NCBI RefSeq assembly: GCF_018374135.1
Contig: NZ_JAHAFS010000010.1
Location: 24,686-88,685, forward strand
Source: Campylobacter gracilis
GTDB lineage: Bacteria; Campylobacterota; Campylobacteria; Campylobacterales; Campylobacteraceae
Length of the DNA: 64,000 nt
Direction: 5' to 3'
The position numbers and the translations under genes are program-made. Positions within the stretch are counted from its first letter, which is position 1; the number at the start of each line of letters is the position of its first letter. Shown here piece by piece: positions 62,068 to 64,000 of the stretch. Below the pieces are notes generated by a model. That model was not told the origin of the DNA and did not search any database. It was given only the letters and a program-made list of their open reading frames with translations.

Positions 62068-62128
62068 ATTTTCTCCTTGTGTATATCCTTGCCCGTATAT
62101 TGATAATGTCGATTGGCGAGGCATTATA

Positions 62129-62926
62129 TCACTTCTTATTTTTAAATTTAAATCTCTTTCGCTTAATTTTTATAAAATTTTCCAGTTGCTTATCGGTAAA
62201 ATTTAAAATCTCTCTTCGATTTTGCAAATTTACGTAGGTGTGCCTTATATCACAGCACCTATAAAAAATATATTTCCAATTTTTAATTAGCCAGTCCGTA
62301 TCAATGGCGCTTTTATCTGTTTTAAATAAAAACGGCAAAACCCATAAACCCGCTTTGTAGCCGCTAATTACGATCAATTTTATAAAATTTACTCTATCAC
62401 CGTCTTTTGCTTTTACTACGATAAAGCTTACATTTTTCTCGTATGGATAGCAGGATTTTCTACATTCGATAATATCTCCAACCTCGATCTTTCCGCGAAA
62501 TTTCAAGAGAGGAATACTAAATTTTTTCATTAGATTTCTCTTTATGCGTCTATTGCGTCCGAATTTATCCCTAGGTTTTATCAGTCTGAAACCAGGGATT
62601 GTTTCGTCGCAATCTTCTTTGTAATCTTTCAGTTCATCGCTACTAAGGTAATTATCGGAGCATATAAATACCTCCTGGGGGCTCGCATTGATGCCGAAAT
62701 TTGCTAAATTATGAATCAATTGCTCCTTGTCCACTACAAACCCCGCTTTGCTTGATAGCATCTCATCCGAAAGCTCAAAATATCTGGTATCTTTTAAATT
62801 TAAAAGACAAGGATTTTCTGTCCAGAAACAGCGCTCATCGCAGACCATAAGCTCATCGTCGTTAAATTTTATAATATCGCCTCTTTGTAAATCATTGTCG
62901 AAAGTTGATATTGGTAAGATAGTCAT
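62129..62926 (-). CDS. Imm45-like putative immunity protein, two-copy form
   Basis: A 265-residue protein without signal peptide. The C-terminal half (about 140-240) reads VGDIIEC, FIKLIVISGYKAGLWVLPF, and then IDTDWLIKNWKYIFY, which I recall as the pattern of the Imm45 immunity family (RGDIxRF, VxSGYKAGL, ISxxWLxxNWxxWIY). The N-terminal half starts with a second LQRGDIIKF, so the gene may be a tandem duplication whose first copy has diverged. AAAGGA lies before ATG 62926. Immunity proteins neutralise polymorphic toxins delivered by neighbours; no toxin gene is in view. The family call is from memory. Confidence 0.45.
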   Translation of the reverse strand: MTILPISTFDNDLQRGDIIKFNDDELMVCDERCFWTENPCLLNLKDTRYFELSDEMLSSKAGFVVDKEQLIHNLANFGINASPQEVFICSDNYLSSDELKDYKEDCDETIPGFRLIKPRDKFGRNRRIKRNLMKKFSIPLLKFRGKIEVGDIIECRKSCYPYEKNVSFIVVKAKDGDRVNFIKLIVISGYKAGLWVLPFLFKTDKSAIDTDWLIKNWKYIFYRCCDIRHTYVNLQNRREILNFTDKQLENFIKIKRKRFKFKNKK

Positions 62927-62994
62927 TCAAAGTCCTTTTTGCTTGCTAGATTAAACATGTTCATAATAAATTTTCGTTATTTGTAATCGCTAAA

Positions 62995-63627
62995 TTACAC
63001 CTCTATAACCACATCCTTATACTTTTCATAAAGCCTCGGCTTTAAAATTTTATCACGATACTCTTTGCCCGCCTTAGTCATACATATCCAATGGCTAAAT
63101 CTACTCCAGGTATCGGGATTCTTCCAAGTTATCTCTGCTTTGGGAGTGATGTTCTCCTCCTCTAAAAATTTATACCCAAAAAAGAAATTATCTCTAAAAT
63201 AGATCCACTTCTCATAAAGCGACATCCCTAGATCGATCTTGGATAAATTTGTATCGAAGTCAGCCCATTCCTTTCTTAAATTTTCGCTCTCTATGCCGAA
63301 GTCTATCATACCCCCTAAAAATAGTTGACCCATTACTCCGAAGTATTCTCCCGCGTATGTCGGATAGGCTGAAATTTCAGGATTATCTTCGTCCGCTAGC
63401 TTATAGCCGCTTTGGATAATCCCATATAGTCCAAACCATTCGTACCAATCAAAGATTTCATATTCAATGTAATCCAAAATATCTTTTTTTCTGGTACCCG
63501 GAATTTGAGCTAATATGCGAATAAACGAATCCATCCAGCAATCAAATCCTAAAGCCTTATAAAGTTCTTCATCTTTGTTAAAAACCCAGCCGTATAGTTC
63601 ATTCGGTTTTAAAATTTTAAATTTCAT
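62995..63627 (-). CDS. Hypothetical protein, possible immunity protein
   Basis: A 210-residue acidic, aromatic-rich cytoplasmic protein (ELYGWVFNKDEELYKALGFDCW, DYIEYEIFDWYEWFGLYG, MSLYEKWIYFRDNFFFGYKF, WKNPDTWSRFSHWICMTKAG). No family recognised. AAAGGAG lies before ATG 63627, so expression is likely. High Trp/Tyr/acid content, small size, AT-rich DNA and neighbours are typical of immunity genes in toxin arrays; that is the only basis for the suggestion. Confidence 0.5.
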   Translation of the reverse strand: MKFKILKPNELYGWVFNKDEELYKALGFDCWMDSFIRILAQIPGTRKKDILDYIEYEIFDWYEWFGLYGIIQSGYKLADEDNPEISAYPTYAGEYFGVMGQLFLGGMIDFGIESENLRKEWADFDTNLSKIDLGMSLYEKWIYFRDNFFFGYKFLEEENITPKAEITWKNPDTWSRFSHWICMTKAGKEYRDKILKPRLYEKYKDVVIEV

Positions 63628-63695
63628 AGTATCTCCTTTTTAAATTTAATCAGTTGGCGATATAAAATTTACCTCATCAATCCGTTTAATTGATC

Positions 63696-64000
63696 TCATA
63701 TAAACTCGCTAATATAAAAATTATTTGATTCCGAGAGTTTAGGCATACTTTTTAGTATTTCACCTAAATCGACGCTCTTTATTTCGGCGCAATTTTTTAC
63801 ATCGCCGCAGATACCGATAAAAATAAGATCGTCTCCATTTTTGCCTATAAATTTACCCTTTGCGTAATAACCGCCTTCAAATCTTTCATAGGCTATATAA
63901 TATAATATTTGCTTTAAAATTTCACTTTGATCCAGCTTGAAAAAGGTGCAGAATTTCGCGCCCTCCATATCTTGCGATATGTCGGTGGCGCCTACAGAGC
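63696..64000 (-). CDS. Partial gene running off the window, C-terminal part
   Basis: The frame is open from 63696 through the window end with no stop, so the ATG at 63968 is probably internal and the start lies beyond 64000. Visible residues include SVGATDISQDMEGAKF, ILKQILYYIAYERFEGGYYA, KGKFIGKNGDDLIFIGICGD and DLGEILKSMPKLS. Small alpha/beta look, AT-rich. No family recognised; an immunity-type protein is possible from position only. Confidence 0.45.
   Translation of the reverse strand, partial: SVGATDISQDMEGAKFCTFFKLDQSEILKQILYYIAYERFEGGYYAKGKFIGKNGDDLIFIGICGDVKNCAEIKSVDLGEILKSMPKLSESNNFYISEFI

Noticed and set aside
1..64000. CRISPR arrays, insertion sequences, prophage, tRNA and rRNA genes
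   Set aside because: No regularly spaced direct repeats, transposase or integrase motifs, or rRNA/tRNA sequence were seen in reading through the window.

Overview
The window looks like a chromosomal segment of a Campylobacter, most likely one of the higher-GC oral species (the C. gracilis / C. showae / C. rectus group). The evidence is gene order rather than any single gene. The blocks recA-eno-ftsB-like-cgpA-like, tig-clpP-def-comM-nnr-purN next to folE, purF-dapB, nifS-nifU, fabZ-lpxA-clpX-mreB-mreC-carB and surA-like/gltX/malic enzyme are all arrangements I know from C. jejuni. Menaquinone is made by the futalosine route (mqnA, mqnD), as in Campylobacterota. The species assignment is inference.

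Layout. 1-3156 (minus): start of purD, a 6S RNA just upstream of it, hemD and argH. 3341-8289 (minus): nitroreductase, a sequon-rich envelope glycoprotein candidate, an FtsB-like division protein, eno and recA. 8580-10877 (plus): mqnD and murB. 11192-19357 (minus): an accessory lipid-metabolism cluster that resembles E. coli ynbABCD. It holds a CDP-alcohol phosphatidyltransferase, an acyltransferase, a CdsA-like cytidylyltransferase, a nonsense-interrupted DUF1287 gene, a hydrolase-methyltransferase fusion, a PAP2/dual-specificity-phosphatase fusion and a small membrane protein. 19918-27232 (minus): a DUF3137 protein, then the purN-to-tig operon. 27526-31626 (plus): folE, nifS-nifU and an orphan amino-acid binding protein. 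32047-41959: mostly minus-strand housekeeping and stress genes (quinone reductase, bcp, Mop protein, DUF488, purF, dapB, a large AsmA-like protein). 42024-50715 (plus): queH and the fabZ-to-carB run. 50850-52061 (minus): an AT-rich islet of small secreted proteins. 52508-61320: surA-like, gltX, maeB, pncB, an MliC-like lipoprotein, mqnA, gdhA and a DUF4197 protein. 61795-64000 (minus): AT-rich array of small genes that looks like immunity genes of polymorphic toxins.

The most interesting part is 11-19 kb. Read together, the genes suggest synthesis of CDP-diacylglycerol, transfer of a phosphorylated alcohol head group, removal of the phosphate by a membrane-tethered phosphatase, and further modification by a hydrolase/methyltransferase. 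The product is unknown. Second come the eight bacterial N-glycosylation sequons in the cgpA-like protein, and the very dense AAATTT words. These words fill intergenic DNA and also in-frame linker insertions in several proteins, and they match the RAATTY uptake/methylation motif described for C. jejuni. I saw no tRNA, rRNA, CRISPR array, intact insertion sequence or prophage.
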